A DNA stretch of 64,000 nucleotides, from assembly GCA_016858145.1 (NCBI GenBank), contig JAEHOE010000135.1, forward strand, positions 248,001 through 312,000. The letters run 5' to 3'. The stretch comes from Edaphochlamys debaryana. Lineage: Eukaryota > Chlorophyta > Chlorophyceae > Chlamydomonadales. Position 1 is the first letter of the stretch. Each line of letters begins with the position of its first letter. Below, one piece after another: positions 44,792 to 55,641 of the stretch. The translations under genes were made by a program, and so were the position numbers. The notes under the pieces were generated by a model. The model was not told the DNA's origin, ran no database searches, and saw only the letters and a program-made list of their open reading frames with translations.

Positions 44792-47700
44792 ATGGGAGAT
44801 GACGAGCGGGAGTGAGCGGCCGCGTTGCGCGCGCGCATCCACAGCAGTGCTACTCGTTGAGGCTTTTTCGCGGGTTAGACAGCAATTGCGTGGCCCTGCC
44901 GCGCAGGCTCAACGTTGGCGGGCATGGCCCCGACCACGTCTCCCCGCCCCTCGTGGACTCGTCGCTCGGCCCCGGCGCCGCCCCCTCTCCCGTTGCTGAC
45001 TCCCCAGCTGGCCCGGGGCCCAGCTGCAGCTCCACCGCACCCCCCAGCCCCCTGCTGGCCCCTGGCCCCGGCCCCGCGCCCCCGGCCGCCCCCCTGCTGA
45101 GCGAGCTGTCGTACGACCTGTTGGCCCTGGTGCTGGTGCGGCCTGAGCTGGAGGTGCAGGACGTGGTGGGTGGGTGGGGGTGGGTCGAGGGGAGGGAGAA
45201 GAAGAGGGCGAGGTGGAAGGCATGCTAGCTACAGGTGACGGGCAGTGAGGGGGCAGGATAGGAGTTCGGGGAAAGCAGGAAAGCCGGGGGCATCAGACCG
45301 TGTGAGTCACGGCTTGTCAGCACCTGCGGATCGCAGAGGGGAGGTAGGAGGGTAGCAGAAGGGTTTGCGGCTGAACGCACTCGTAGGCTGGAAGCTACTG
45401 GAGGCAATTAGTGAGGCTGTGGCGGGTGATGGGCACATGGAGTCCCCCATACGGCACCATTCCTCCGCCCCTGCCCCTCCTGCCAGGTGCGGGCCTCCCG
45501 CAGCTGCCGGGCGCTGGCCTCTGCGGTGCGGCGCTGCGACGACTGCTGGCGCCGCCTCTTTCTGAGGGCCTTCGGGGGGCAGGCTGCGGGGGGGCAGGCG
45601 GGCTCCGGCGGGGCCGGGCCCAGCAGTACTGCGGCCGGGGCTGGGCCGGGGGCCGGGGCTGCCGCTGCAGCTGGAGGTGGTGGTGGTGGCGCGGGCCCAG
45701 GGGCAGGGTCTAGGACCGTGCCCGTGCCCGTCCCCGCCACTGCCGAGGCAGGGGGTGAGGCGGCCGCGCCCTCCCGCCTGCCTCCGCCCGCGCCCCTGCC
45801 GCCTCTGGGCCTCTCCGTGGGGCTGAGCCGGCAGGCCAGCATGCTGCCCGGCCCCAGCGGCCAGGGGCCGGGGCCACGACCGGGGCCAGGGCCGGGACGG
45901 GGTGGAGGAGGGAAAGCGGGCGCCGTTGCTACTGCCCTGCCGTCGCCCAATGCTACTTCTGGGGCGGCCGGGCCCTCTGGCAGCAGCGCGGTGGCAGCCC
46001 CAGGGCGGCCCGGCGTTGCAGGCGGAGCCTCCGGCACGGGGCGGCGAGCGGAGGGCGCGGCGAGGTCCAGCGGGCCCGGGCGGGGGCAGGGGCCGGGCGG
46101 GCGGGGGCCAGGCGGCGGCGGCGCTGGCGGCGGGGCGGCGGGGGGCGGCAGCGGCAGCTGGCGGGAGCGGTTCAGGGAGAGGTGCGTGGGGCGCGGGGGC
46201 TGCGTTCGGGGCTGCAGAGGGTGGGGGGGGGCTGCACAGTAGCCTTAACTGTGCTCTTGCGACGGGTACTGCGGGCACAACCTCTCCTCGCGACCTCCCG
46301 CTGCACCCTCCTCCGCCCATGGGATTCGCCAATCCCGCTTTGCCTCACCCCCCTGCAGGTTCGTGCGGCAGTCTGCGGAGCGGCGGCACCAGCGGCGTGT
46401 GGCTCTGTACCGACTGCAGGGGGCGGTGCAGGTGGGGAGGGGGGGGGGCGCCCGGCCAGGGCTGACGCGCCGGGCCAGGGCGCTTCACTCGGGAGGTGAG
46501 CGTGGCGGGAAGAGAGCTTAGCCTCATGGGGGTGGCTGCCGGGAGGAGTACCGTATGGAAGCCAGACGGGGGTAAGCCGAGAGATGTGAAGAGGTTAGGA
46601 AGGAGGCAGAGCTAAACGGCGGGATGTGGGACGGGTTGGGTCGGCCTGCGTTCTAGCATGACCCTCTTGAACACGCGGCACCCGCGTACCTCCTCAACCG
46701 CGCTGCCCCCCAAGATCCCCAGAGGCCGTTAGGACGGATGCCAGGATAACGCTTAGGCTGGAGCGCTTGGTAATTCGAGGGAGAAGCAAAGGGCGGGGGA
46801 TGGGGGCCCAACGTCGACTCAGCTCTCCACCCCGCTCCCCCTCTCCCGCCCCGCCCCTCGCGCCACTCCCCAGGAGGCTCGCTCCGAGGTGGCCCGCACG
46901 CGGCGGCGCATCAGCCAGGAGGCGGAGCGGCTGCAGGGGCTGGTGGCGCAGGTGGGGCCAAGGGGTTTGTACGGGGCGACTGCGGGCGGCTGCCGGGGTA
47001 TTGAGAGGAGGAGAGGTGAAGGGACGAGGAGGAGAGGTTGCAGGAAGGAGCCCCACCGAGCTGATGACCCTGACTCCAAAGCGCATTGCTGGCGGCCCCC
47101 CAAGGCCTCGTCCCAACGAGCCCCGCCCTACCCCTGGGCCCCACCCTCCCTCCCTCCCTCCCTCCCTCAGGCCCAGGATCTAGAGCGGGCCAGGTGGGGA
47201 CCGACAGGGGCCCACGTGGACCGTCGGGGCGGGCGGGGTGCTGAGGGCAAGGGTGCAGTCCGGGCGAGGGCGGTGCCGCTGTGCGTTCAGCCTCTACCAC
47301 AGCCGTCCCTGCTTCCGGCCTCCCTTCCCCGCCCCCTTCCCCCATCCTGCCACCCGCCCCACCCGCGCCACCCGCAGGCAGGCGGGCGCCGCCAGCTCCG
47401 TGTGGGTCCCGGCGGCCGTGCAGCAGCACTTCAGCCGCATCCTCACGCAGGGGCCGCCGCTGGACGTGAGCGGGCGGAGAGGGGGAAGCGGGGAAGGGGC
47501 AGAGGCAGGCGCGGCGAGCATGGGCAGGTGCCTGCGCCCCGTGACGCTCCAGGTGTCCATGCGCTCCGTGACCCGGTCGGCATCACCCTCAATCGCCCTC
47601 CCCTCTTCGCTCCTCGCCCACCGCCCCCAGGCCGGCACTCGGCTGCAGTCTCTGCGGCAGGAGATCCAGGTGGCTCGGCAGGTGGGGCACGGGGGAAGGT

Positions 47701-47984
47701 GGGGGAAGTCCGGAGGTGCCGGGTGAGCGTGGCCGCTGCCTCCGCGCCCCTTCACGACCGCCTGGCCTGAGCTCCTGCGCCGCTCGCTCATTTCGGTGCG
47801 GCCACCCCATATGCGGCTCCCTTCCCTCTCACCTACCAACCTCACTTTCTCGGCCTTCTTCTCTCCTGCGCCCCTCCCACCCCCTCCGCCCCAGACCCTG
47901 GCCACGCTGCAGCGGGCGCTCCCCGGGCGGCAGCGGCGGCTGGAGGCGGCGGAGCGGGACCTGAGGGCCATGCAGGGGGAGTGA
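44792..47984 (+). CDS. F-box protein, SKIP24-like
   Basis: Nine exons: 44792-44811, 44907-45165, 45487-46181, 46359-46431, 46874-46951, 47171-47193, 47378-47465, 47631-47681 and 47895-47984. The phase closes for 458 residues. An F-box of about 45 residues begins near residue 72 (LSELSYDLLALVLVRPELE, then RASRSCRALASAVRRC and WRRLFLRAF) and should bind the SKP1 subunit of an SCF ubiquitin ligase. A 180-residue Gly/Pro/Ala linker follows, then a coiled-coil C-terminus (QEAERLQGLVAQAQDLERAR, VWVPAAVQ, LQSLRQEIQVARQ). This order and these patterns match the plant F-box protein SKIP24; no substrate is known. The first exon has only 20 bases and was placed because its phase alone supplies an ATG for the F-box frame. 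The gene sits between the two histone pairs. Exon 2 might end at 45162. Confidence 0.75.
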
Positions 47985-48797
47985 CGGGGCAAGGGGTGCT
48001 GCGGCGACAGCGGTTCGAGTGGGCGTTGTCCCGGGAGCGCCTGCGCGCTCGTGCTGCTGCTGGCAGCTGCTGGCTGGCTAGAGGGTTTGCAGCGCGCAGA
48101 TTGCGGGGGTGGGGGCCGGCTGCTGCAGTTGGGGTGGGCCAGTGGCGCCTGTGAGGCAGCGGCGTATGGCTGTCGTGCGGTGTGTGGTGCAAGGTGCTGG
48201 AGCGGCGTGGGGCGGCATGCGGCCATGCGGGGCTGGCAGCTCGCGGAGTGGCAGTTAAGCGGCATCGTCGGATTTGTAGCAAGCCCAGCAGTGTGGCCAA
48301 GGGTGCGCATGAGGGGGCATAGGTGTGGGCAATGGTGCCGTGAGGGGTCAGAGGGGGCGGTGTGCTGAGTACTGCCGCCCCGCTGCAGGGAAAGGTCCAG
48401 GACGCGGGACGCTGTAAACCCCGGCTGCCCCGCCGTTAAGCGAGAGCCTCCTGCCAGCGCTGCCTACCCCAATCAGGCCCTCATGCCTGCAATCATAACT
48501 CATAGGGCTCCCCACTTCATCCCGCTTGGGGGCAGTCAGCATGGCAAGGATAAGCCTGGCGGAGTGCCTGGGAGAGCACTGGCGACCTGCCCGGCCACTT
48601 GCAGAAACGGTGGACCCGCAGCTGCCCTCCACTTCCGAGAGCCTCCCAGAACTCCACTGCTGCCAGCTGCGTGCTCCCCCCTCACCCCGTGGTTGTCGTC
48701 GTGGAAGTCAGCTGAAGTCCGGGCTCCCTGCACGATACCCCGACCCCGGTACCCCTCCCAGTCCCTCCCTCCGCAAGACCCCGTCCGTATTCAGGGT
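47985..48797. other. Convergent intergenic: F-box 3' UTR and H2B 3' flank
   Basis: The F-box transcript probably ends after TGTAA at 48413-48417. The remaining bases to the H2B palindrome at 48798 show no gene. Confidence 0.5.
48413..48417 (+). terminator. TGTAA polyadenylation signal, F-box gene
   Basis: The word lies about 430 bases after the F-box stop codon. Confidence 0.55.
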
Positions 48798-48813
48798 GGT
48801 GTTGAGAAACACC
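48798..48813 (-). terminator. Histone 3' palindrome (H2B)
   Basis: The identical 16-base palindrome lies 74 bases after the H2B stop on the coding strand. The flank differs from the other copies (AACTC, not AACCC, before the stem). Confidence 0.92.
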
Positions 48814-48886
48814 GAGTTAGTGGGTTGTCGGCAGCAGCAGACCAGGGTGGTGGCCCGCCGCTGGGGTCAGCGCGGGGGCGGGGCAC

Positions 48887-49363
48887 TTAGCCGGAGGTGA
48901 ACTTGGTGACGGCCTTGGTGCCCTCCGACACCGCGTGCTTGGCCAGCTCGCCGGGCAGCACCAGGCGCACGGCGGTCTGGATCTCGCGGGAGGTGACGGT
49001 GGGCTTCTTGTTGTAGCGGCTCAGCTTGGAGGCCTCGGTGGCGACCTTCTCAAAGATGTCGTTAATGAAGCTGTTCATAATCGACATGGCCTTGGAGCTG
49101 ATACCGGTGTCGGGGTGCACCTGCTTCAGCACCTTGTAGATGTACAGCTTGTAGGTCTCCACCTTGCTGACCTTCTTCTTGCCCTTCTTCTTCTCGCCCT
49201 CGGCGCCCTCGCCAGCGGGCTTCTCCTTCTTGGCCTTCTTCTCCTTCTTGGGGGCGGCCGCCTTCTTGGCCTTCTTCTCGGCCTTAGGCTTGGCCTCGGC
49301 CTTGGGGGCGTCGCCAGCCTCAGCGGCGACGGGCTTCTCCTCCTTCTTGTCCTTGGGGGCCAT
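48887..49363 (-). CDS. Histone H2B
   Basis: An intronless gene encodes 158 residues. The long Lys/Ala-rich tail ([20 protein letters not shown] and on) is typical of volvocine H2B. The fold follows with [40 protein letters not shown] and the C-terminal helix ending KAVTKFTSG; the conserved Lys near the end is the usual ubiquitination site. It is divergent from H2A. Confidence 0.97.
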   Translation of the reverse strand: MAPKDKKEEKPVAAEAGDAPKAEAKPKAEKKAKKAAAPKKEKKAKKEKPAGEGAEGEKKKGKKKVSKVETYKLYIYKVLKQVHPDTGISSKAMSIMNSFINDIFEKVATEASKLSRYNKKPTVTSREIQTAVRLVLPGELAKHAVSEGTKAVTKFTSG

Positions 49364-49684
49364 GGTGAGCGAGCTGTGCTTGAAGCGGAACGAGTCCGAG
49401 TGACGTGATGGGGTGTGTGGAGATCGTAAGGGGAAAGCTTGCGAAACTAGGAGAGGCTCAGCAGCTAAAAGCCGTGGCTGGGCGGGGCGATTGGGGCTCG
49501 GCGACACCGCTCGTCCAGGGTCGCCGTACCAACCACCCCAGACCGTTGCCCCGGTGAGCGCGGCCGTATTCTGCGCCACGGCCACATTTAGCTCTGGCCT
49601 TCGCATTCTAGCCTCATTCGAGCTCTCACGCATACGTCGCACCCCACCCCATCTACGTTCTCGCTCTCTCACCAACTCTTCGAA
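49364..49684. promoter_or_regulatory. Bidirectional H2B-H2A promoter
   Basis: The 321 bases between the start codons drive both genes. On the H2B strand a CCAAT box (ATTGG at 49490-49494) lies about 20 bases upstream of a CTTTTAGC TATA-like word near 49465-49472. On the H2A strand, CACATTTAG near 49584 is a possible TATA-like element. Confidence 0.55.
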
Positions 49685-50083
49685 ATGGCTGGTCGCGGCA
49701 AGGGCAAGACCGCTGGCAAGAAGGCCGTGAGCCGCAGCTCCAAGGCCGGCCTGCAGTTCCCCGTGGGCCGCATTGCCCGTTACCTGAAGAAGGGCAAGTA
49801 CGCCGAGCGCATCGGTGCCGGTGCCCCGGTCTACCTGGCCGCTGTGCTCGAGTACCTGACCGCTGAGGTGCTGGAGCTGGCGGGCAACGCCGCTCGCGAC
49901 AACAAGAAGAACCGCATCGTGCCCCGCCACATCCAGCTCGCCATCCGCAACGATGAGGAGCTGGGCAAGCTGCTGGGCGAGGTGACCATTGCCTCTGGCG
50001 GTGTGCTGCCCAACATCCACGCCGTGCTGCTGCCCAAGAAGTCCAAGGGCGGCAAGGCTGAGGACGGCTCGGCCCCCGTGTAA
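49685..50083 (+). CDS. Histone H2A
   Basis: An intronless gene encodes 132 residues of canonical H2[21 protein letters not shown] tail, [20 protein letters not shown], the [20 protein letters not shown] docking region and the C-terminus ending SAPV. There is no SQ[E/D] ending, so it is not the H2A.X damage variant. The palindrome follows 70 bases after the stop. Confidence 0.98.
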   Translation: MAGRGKGKTAGKKAVSRSSKAGLQFPVGRIARYLKKGKYAERIGAGAPVYLAAVLEYLTAEVLELAGNAARDNKKNRIVPRHIQLAIRNDEELGKLLGEVTIASGGVLPNIHAVLLPKKSKGGKAEDGSAPV

Positions 50084-50153
50084 GGGACCTGCCCCCCCCT
50101 CCCCTGACGGCAGCGGCGCCACCCCGCCGCGGCCCCTGACGCCTCCACAACCC

Positions 50154-50169
50154 GGTGTTTCTCAACACC
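50154..50169 (+). terminator. Histone 3' palindrome (H2A)
   Basis: GGTGTTTCTCAACACC, preceded by AACCC, lies 70 bases after the H2A stop. Confidence 0.92.
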
Positions 50170-50955
50170 ACCCTCGCACGAGACTGGGATTCGGGGACGG
50201 CTTGATAAGCATGTTGACCGTGTTTCGCATGGGGCATCAGCCTTGACGGGCGGGACAGGGGCGTGGGTACCGACTACTCAGCCTCTGGGAGGGGGGTAGC
50301 ATGCTGGGTTCTGCGTGACGGCAGCCTGGGAAGTCGGGCCGTCCTGGGTCGGGATGGGGTGGTGCTCGGGTCAAGGGCCCCCTTAAAGGCCCCCCTTCGC
50401 ACTTAGGTGACAACGCCCGGCCCTGCTCCCGAGAACAGGCTTGCCCTGGGTCACGTGCACCCGCTCGTGCCCCATCCGCTCCAACCACAGGATGTGAGGC
50501 AGGACCCCGGCGCACGCCCCAAGCACGCGTCTGCCCCCGCCTCAAGCCCCCCCGCCAAACAACAGCACTCAGCAACAGCACAGGGGGCTGGCAACAGCAC
50601 TCAGTCGGTCCCTTGCCGGGTTGGTTGAGGGATTGGGCCTTCGTTCTTTGGGGCGTATTGCGAGGGACGGGGGCTTACACGCTGCCATGCTGCACGGTGC
50701 ACACAGCCTGCCGGCCTTCCTAAGCCCCCCCCCTTTGCACCCACCAACAAAACAGACGAGGCAGGGCCAGGGGCTGGCTCAACCCCCGGGGCACGCCCCA
50801 TGCATCAGCCTGCTCCACACTAAGCCAAGCCCCCACGTCCGTCATGTGCCACAGCCATACCCGCTCGCTCGCGCCCACCTGCTCCCGAGTCAGGGGTCCT
50901 GACCACGATCGGGTCCCCAGCGCCGCACGCCCGATGCGTTAACCCTTCCCCGCCT
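50170..50955. other. Convergent intergenic: H2A flank and nucleoside hydrolase 3' UTR
   Basis: This stretch holds the end of the nucleoside hydrolase transcript (TGTAA on the minus strand at 50675-50679) and otherwise nothing recognisable. Confidence 0.5.
50675..50679 (-). terminator. TGTAA polyadenylation signal, nucleoside hydrolase gene
   Basis: The word lies about 280 bases downstream of the stop codon on the minus strand. Confidence 0.55.
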
Positions 50956-53900
50956 TCACACACCCACGGCCTGCCCCACTTCCCCCGCTTCCCCCACCGC
51001 CTGCCCCTCTTCCCCGACCGCCTTCCCCGCCCCCGCCGCCGCGTTGAGCGGCGACACCGCGTCCGCCCTCGCGATGGCCTCCAGCAGCAGCCCCCAGAAC
51101 CCCTCGGCCTCCACCCGCAGCGCCACCGTGGCGTTGGGCGGCGCCTGGGCCTGCCCCCACACGTCGCATACGGTCTGCCCCGCCGACAGGGGCGAGGCCA
51201 CCTCGACGTCCACCCGCATGGCCCGGGCGGTGAAGAGGGCGGGCGCCAGCACGTAGGCCACCGCCACGGGGTCCTGACAGGGGGGAGGCAGGAGGGCGTA
51301 CGAAAAGAGGGAGGTGGAGGCACGGGATGGTTGAGAGCCGCGGCTCCCATTGACCTTCCCACAGTAGTGGCATCATCGGGTGAGTCTATTGGGCGAGGCT
51401 TCGTGTCCTTGCGTGCCGCTGGCCTCCCACGCCCCCGCCTTCGGCCCGCCGCCATTCCCCTCCCCCCACCAGCCCCCCGCCAGCCCGCCACCACCCTCAC
51501 GTGCAGCGGCGGGTGCTGGAAGTGGAACACGCGGCGGTATGTGGCGGCGAAGAACAGCAGCAGCTGCTGCACGGCGGAGCGGAAGGGGGAGGCGGCGGGG
51601 GGCGGGGGAGGGGGCGCGGGGGAGGCGGGGAGGGGCTCGGGGGCGGCGGGGGAGGGGCCGTGCAGGCCCGGCCCGGGGGCCCCCGAGGCGGGGTGGTGCG
51701 GGGGGCCCGGGTCCAGGGCGGTGGCACCGCTGCCGATGGCGGCCAGGACCTCGGGGGTGGCCAGCACGGTGTGGGTCACCTGGGGGTGGGGGGATGAGGT
51801 TGGGGGGGGTGGAAGGATGAGGAGGAGGGCCCAGTCCTTTGCGGGCACATGTACGGGTAACTCCCCCGGGTTCGCTGTTGACACCCCACCACTTCCGGCA
51901 GCTCTCGCCAGGCCGTGCCAGTGGATGCGCTGCCCCGCCCCGCGCGCTCACTGCTGGGGCTGTGCTGCCCCGCGGCCCGTGCGTTGCAGCACAGCCCCCC
52001 TGCACCCCCCCCCCTGCACCCCCCCCTGCACCCGCCTCCAGGGGCACCATGGTGAGGGGCACTCCCGACTCGAACACGATCTTGGCGGCCTCGGGCTGAG
52101 GGGGGGGAGGGGGGGAGGGAGTTGGTTATGGGGGGTGTTGGGACTGGGGGCTGGTAGGTGGAAGGGGGGAGGGGTTAAGGTAAGGAAACTCCGGGGGGGT
52201 GATGTTGGGTCAGGCGAGTGCGGTGAGGACAGCTGCACTGGGCCCGCCTCGAGGTGGATGCGGGGGCAGGCGGTGGGCTCATGTGAGGGCGCATCAGCCC
52301 ACACAGGCCCCCGCAGCCCTTCCTTCGCCCCCTTGCAGGCGGAACCTTGACGGCTGCCTCCTGCGCAGTATGCAGTGCATGCACCCCTGGCCCCTGGCCC
52401 CGTCCCTCCCTCCCCGCCTCACGTCCGTCTGGATGTTGAACTCCATGACGGGGCCTGGGGAGGGAGAGGGAGGGTGCACATACTGTGAGAGCGGGTGGGT
52501 ACGAGCAAGGCCCCCGCATGGCCTGCAAACCCTCCACCCGCCGCTCGCTCGCACCGACCCCTGCCGCCTGCACCCCCCTCCCCACCTCCCCCCCCGCACC
52601 CACCCGTGTTGCCCACACCCATGGCCCCGCCCATGATGACCACCTCCACCCAGTCAATGACCTTGAGGGGGGGGGAGGGGAGGGGGGCGAGGGGGGGCAG
52701 CAGGTTGCAGTTGCCGAGGCCGGACATGGCCCCCGCCTGCCCCTTGGCCCCCGAGCAACCCTCGTCCCCGGCCCTGTTGACCCGGAGACCATTGGCCCTG
52801 GCGCCCAATGTCCTGAGGCACTTCCTCCTCGCCTGACTTGCCCGAACCCCAGCCACCAACCCCCTTCCCCCCTCAGCCAACCCCCGCACCCCGTCCCCTC
52901 CTCTCCCATGCCCTTTCAGCCACCTCGCTCGGTCCAAGACGTATCCTTCCACCCCCACCCTCTTCCACCCCCCCGCACCCCCACCCCCCACCTCGGGGTA
53001 GATGGTGAGGAGCAGCGCGGCGTTGGTGAGCGCCCCCGTGCACACCAGCCTGGGGGGGGTTGGAGCGAGGTGGGGGCTATCGGGCGTGAGGAGGGGTCAG
53101 GACAGGGCGAGGAGAAAGCTTACCGGTACCACACCCTCGGCTGCTGCCCCACGTCCCCCTCCCGACGGTCCAGGAATCCCGTCGACCCGCCCTGCATCCC
53201 ACCAACCCTCGTCAGCCGCCGCCGCCGCCTTGCGGCCACCCGCCTCCCCCGCGCACCCCCAGCTCCAACCCACCTGACGCGCTCACGCCTCCGCGGCCCC
53301 TCCGCCGCTGCCCCCTCTTCCCCCGGCTCCTGCCCCCCCTCCCCGAACCCCTCCTCCACGGCCGCCGCCCGTATGGCCCCGAACATGACGTTGACCGCCC
53401 GCCCGGGCAGCGGCCGCCGGGGGCTGCGCGGCAGCAGGCGCCCCCCCCCGGGGCCGTCCAGCCCCGAGTCGCCGTGGATCTCGGGGCACAGCTTGGGCGC
53501 CCGCATCAGGGGCCGAGCCTGGCCCGCCACCACGTCTTTGGGGGAGGGCGCGGGGGGAGGTCATGAGGAAGGAGGGGGAGCAGGGGGTAGGGCAGGCCTG
53601 TTGGGCAGGCATGCTTCGCGTTTCCTGTGCCTTGCGCAGTGGGTGGGCAGGGTGGGCGGGGTTGCGGTGCGTGCACTCACTACTGAAACACATGAGTCGT
53701 AGCCCCCTACCCCTTGTCGCATGCCTCCCTCTCCACCCACCCCCTCCCCCCCACCTATGTGGCTCAGCCCGATGGCGTCCAGCACGTCCAGGGCGTTGTG
53801 GGTCACCTGGGGGGGTGGGGGTGGGGGGTAGGGAAGGGGGGGTAGGGGCGGGAGCGCGTGTGCACGAGGAAGAACAAGGGGGAGTGGTTCATGTGAAGAT

Positions 53901-54663
53901 GTGAAGAGAGGAATGGGTCAAGAGGTTGGGGCGGCAAGAGGGCGAAGGGGCTAGACGCGGCGACACTGCGAGAGGGTGTGGTTGCGTCGACACAAGGCAA
54001 AGGGCACGCCACGGGAGGGTGGTCGGGGCAGCGGCAGCCGCACGGCCGCCATGGCGCAGGCTGGGGACTCTCGACGTCTCGACCCGCCGCCGCCCCTGCT
54101 CTCGCGCGATCCCACGGGCGCTAGCTTCGAACAGGGACTCCCCCACGCCGGGCTGCTGTGAGCCTCGGAGCGGTACCCCCTGTGCCGACCGCACTGGCCC
54201 CCGACGCATGGGGTAGGGTGCATGCAACTCCGGCCGTGGCATGGTCTGTCGCAAGCCCCCTCCGGCTACGCCCCCTCCCGTCACAACAAGCACGGGCAAC
54301 GCGCACGCGCACGCGCCTTGTCCAGTGTCTGGTTGCCGCCAATGGCGCTGACGCCCAGCAGGCGCAGGCGGGGGCTGTGGCCTGGGGCGGCGGGGGCAGG
54401 CCGAGGAGGCAGGAGTTTGTGGCAAGGGGGGATGGGGACAGGCGTGCAGGGAGGGGGGAGCGCGTGCTGAGCCCGCCCAAGTACAGGCAGCGTGGCCCGA
54501 GGCACGTAAGGCGCTTGGTACGGTGGGGGGCGGGGGGTGGAGGTAGGGCTGTGGCAGCCAATTCCGTGCCCCGCGCACCCGCGAGCAGGATGGCCGTGGC
54601 ATCGTCGTGCCCCGGGTCGCAGTCGAGCCACAAAGGAATAGGTTTATCGCTGTTCTCTGCCAT
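50956..54663 (-). CDS. Inosine/uridine-preferring nucleoside hydrolase
   Basis: Ten exons: 54663-54579, 54381-54317, 53806-53755, 53535-53274, 53049-52992, 52661-52604, 52454-52423, 52095-52036, 51779-51501 and 51273-50956. The phase closes for 422 residues. The family is clear: calcium and ribose-binding DCDPGHDDA at 14-22, GNQTLDK, VTHNALDVL, LVCTGALTN, VVIMGGAMGVGN, EFNI (family AEFNI), LEVTH (family LDVTH) and HDP at 317-319. All expected active-site aspartates and the His are present. The enzyme splits ribonucleosides into base and ribose for purine and pyrimidine salvage, probably in the cytosol since no signal peptide is seen. Two Pro/Ala/Gly insertions (about 80-150 and 245-280) lengthen it over the usual 310-340 residues. 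The introns after 54317 and after 52036 need GC donors (AAG|GCGCGT and GAG|GCGGGT); no GT donor there keeps the conserved frame. Confidence 0.88.
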
Positions 54664-55641
54664 GAGTGCAAAGTTGGCAGCTGTGAATAGAAGGCTCGTG
54701 CAAGCGCGATTCCGGCTAAGCCTTGCAGACGAGCAGATGTTGAGGCTAGACGCTGCACGGAGGCTCTACTACTGTATGAGCAGCCTGTGAAGCATTGGGT
54801 GGCCCTAGTAGTGTATGAGTGTGCGCCGGCGAGGGGACGCGTCGACGCATACACGCAAGACACGCTTTCCCCCATGGCGTTCCCCCGGCCTTGCCCCCCA
54901 TTCCCCCGCCTTCCAGGGACCCCTTGCCCCCGAAACCCCGGCCCCCGCCACACGCAGCATCAGCATGTGAAGCGTGAAGGAGTCAGACAGCGCTCCCAGG
55001 GTGCACGGGGCGAGAGGCGAGGGCTCACAGTAATGCCCACATGCCTCGACTTGAGTCTGCGGTGTTCAACGCGACGCAGGCCCCAGGTGTAGAAAGATAT
55101 CTCACGTCCGTACAGTGGCGCATGGGGCTGCTCGTCACCTGCGCTCTCGTATTCAGCCGGTCCGCTGAACCCGCCGTCGGACCTCGCGGGCCCAGACATA
55201 ACACGCACAGGCCCAAGGCCCAGCGCATGTCCCGAGCAGCCGAGTGCTGGGCGTTACACAGGTGCCCAGGATGCCCTCCTCCGCTGGTGTTCGCAGACAT
55301 CACCTTTGCCCCGACGCCGAAGCGGCCTGACATGCCCACGCATGCCGACGCATGCTTGGCGGCAGGCATGCCCAGCGCAGGTGCCCACCTGCGGCTTGAG
55401 CACAGAGGCATCCCCCCTCCTACCAACAAGCCCTCTACTGCGAACCCGCACTGCACGGTGCCAGTCCTTCGCCTGTACTCCGGTGCGCGTGCCCAGGTCT
55501 CCCACTCGCTGGGCCGACCGACAAAGCGCACGTGTACGATCAACCGCTCAAGGCCCGTCACGTCCCCCCATAATAACCCCGCCTGCCCCCGCCAGAGTCG
55601 CTGTCTTGCTAGCCTTCACTGTCACTACACATCACAAAGCC
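54664..55641. promoter_or_regulatory. Divergent promoter region (nucleoside hydrolase left, GDSL hydrolase right)
   Basis: The 978 bases separate two divergent starts. No clear TATA box or coding segment was recognised. Confidence 0.5.

Noticed and set aside
47294..48310. 338-codon open frame on the minus strand over the F-box gene
   Set aside because: It reads through intron C-runs of the opposite gene and lacks any recognisable domain.
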